This document shows positions 5,119 to 6,051 of a DNA stretch of 6,051 bases, piece after piece. Origin of the DNA: Flavobacteriaceae bacterium. GTDB taxonomy: Bacteria; Bacteroidota; Bacteroidia; Flavobacteriales; Flavobacteriaceae. A program made the translations under genes and the position numbers. How positions within the stretch are numbered: position 1 is the stretch's first letter; the number at the start of each line of letters is the position of its first letter. Under the pieces are notes generated by a model. That model saw nothing but the letters and a program-made list of their open reading frames with translations, had not been told where the DNA came from and did not search any database. The DNA is taken from NCBI GenBank assembly GCA_947482805.1, contig CANKLK010000126.1, positions 1 through 6,051 on the forward strand, given 5' to 3'.

Positions 5119-6051
5119 ATGAAAAATAAATTGCTATTGCTAATTGGTTTTGCAAGTTTAGTAATAATTACAGCCTCGTCTTTTCAACTTTCGAGTTTTA
5201 GTTTAGAGAAAAATAAGATTGTTAAAAAAACAAAATATTTTGAAAAAGATTTCGCAACTGCTTTATCTGAAAAATTAGGTGATAAAAAACTTCTTGCGGC
5301 TTCTTTGACAAAAAATGGTATAGCAATTAAAAATGAAAAAACTATAAATGCTGCAGCAAAACCTGATATTTTGTTATTTATTGCTGATGATATGACTTCT
5401 ATTGATTGTGAACCATACGGAAATACAGATGTTCATACACCCAATTTAGCTAAATTGGCAAAAGAAGGTTTGACTTTTGATAATATGAATAATGCTACAG
5501 CGATGTGTGGTCCAACGCGTCAGAGTTTATACACTGGTTTATTTCCAGTAAAAAACGGAAGTTATCCTAATCATGCCCAGGTATATGACAACATTATTTC
5601 TGTTGTTCAGCATTTCAAGAAAATTGGATATCGCGTGGCTTTAATAGGAAAACAACATTATGCACCAATGGCCAATTTTCCTTTTGAATATTTAGGCGGA
5701 AGAAATAGTGACAATGGAAAAGGACCAGACGTTGAATTAGCAGATGCTGAAAAATGGATTAACAAAGACACATCAAAACCGTATTTATTGATTGTTGCTT
5801 CAAACCAGCCGCATGGCCCTTGGAATAGAGGCGATGTAAAACAATATGATGCAAGCAAAATTTCAGTTGCTCCTTATATGGTTGATACTCAAGAAACCAG
5901 AGATAACTTGGTTAAATACTATGCTGAAATTACTTATATGGATAGCCTTGTGGGAACGTGTACTAAAATTGTTGAAAAACAGAAAAACAAAGATAATACG
6001 CTGTTTCTATTTGCAAGTGAACACGGAAATTCTATGCCATTTGCAAAATGG
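5119..6051 (+). CDS. Exported type I sulfatase, heparan N-sulfatase-like (S1_8-like), 3' partial
   Basis: The ATG at 5119 opens a frame of 311 codons that runs off the window without a stop. Residues 1-25 form a signal peptide (hydrophobic 5-18; cleavage perhaps ITA|SS or ASS|FQ). Residues ~26-81 are a Lys-rich, mostly polar extension without a recognised domain. The sulfatase domain starts KPDILLFIADD with metal ligands D90 and D91. The formylglycine site is C130-G-P-T-R134 within AMCGPTRQSLYTG. GKQHY (K178, H180) and NQPHGPWNRGD (H232) are active-site blocks. ASEHGNSMPFAKW (E301, H302, K310) replaces the common Asp-Asn/His-Gly with Glu-His-Gly. The last two blocks recall the N-sulfoglucosamine sulfohydrolase (S1_8) group. 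This suggests desulfation of an imported oligosaccharide, but S1_8 members act on more than one glycan. The start at 5119 is chosen because it yields the signal peptide and follows an A-rich leader 20 bp after the previous stop. Confidence 0.88.
   Translation, partial: MKNKLLLLIGFASLVIITASSFQLSSFSLEKNKIVKKTKYFEKDFATALSEKLGDKKLLAASLTKNGIAIKNEKTINAAAKPDILLFIADDMTSIDCEPYGNTDVHTPNLAKLAKEGLTFDNMNNATAMCGPTRQSLYTGLFPVKNGSYPNHAQVYDNIISVVQHFKKIGYRVALIGKQHYAPMANFPFEYLGGRNSDNGKGPDVELADAEKWINKDTSKPYLLIVASNQPHGPWNRGDVKQYDASKISVAPYMVDTQETRDNLVKYYAEITYMDSLVGTCTKIVEKQKNKDNTLFLFASEHGNSMPFAKW

Noticed and set aside
5658..5858. Minus-strand 66-residue frame opposite the second sulfatase.
   Set aside because: It overlaps the conserved sulfatase blocks GKQHY-downstream and NQPHGPW on the plus strand and has no support of its own.

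Overview
The window looks like part of a sulfated-polysaccharide utilisation locus from a member of the Bacteroidota, most likely a Flavobacterium-like Flavobacteriia. Four signs support this: strongly AT-rich DNA, A-rich leaders without Shine-Dalgarno sites, a type IX secretion (T9SS) C-terminal sorting domain on the first protein, and exported proteins whose signal peptides end in Ala followed by Gln-Glu. All six genes lie on the plus strand. Gaps are 8 to 69 bp with no convincing terminator, so a single transcript is likely. Both ends of the window cut through genes. No RNA genes, mobile elements, CRISPR arrays or SusC/SusD-type transporters are visible.

Layout: (1) 2-778, the C-terminal part of a right-handed beta-helix protein, probably a PL6 / chondroitinase-B-like polysaccharide lyase, ending in a T9SS sorting domain. 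(2) 833-2461, a complete exported type I sulfatase resembling iduronate-2-sulfatase (SulfAtlas S1_7-like). (3) 2531-3685, an exported formylglycine-generating enzyme (FGE/SUMF1) with both catalytic cysteines. (4) 3696-4346, a small exported double-cupin protein of unknown function. (5) 4355-5098, an exported DUF1961 (YesU-like) protein. (6) 5119-6051, the first 311 codons of a second type I sulfatase, resembling heparan N-sulfatase (S1_8-like), running off the window.

Inferred logic: the T9SS-sorted lyase would cut the polymer at or outside the cell surface. The two sulfatases, which carry ordinary signal peptides and (in the complete one) no sorting domain, would remove sulfate from imported oligosaccharides in the periplasm. 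The FGE also has a signal peptide, so it is placed to convert the CGPTR cysteine of both sulfatases to formylglycine after export. The cupin and DUF1961 proteins probably bind or process the sugar products, but their activities cannot be read from sequence. The substrate is not determined; a sulfated uronic-acid-containing glycan would fit the lyase plus iduronate-sulfatase-like pair.

The most interesting points are the exported FGE between its likely clients, a cysteine motif near the FGE N-terminus that resembles the N-terminus of human FGE, the cupin protein built from a degenerate and an intact half, and the N-terminal extension of the second sulfatase.
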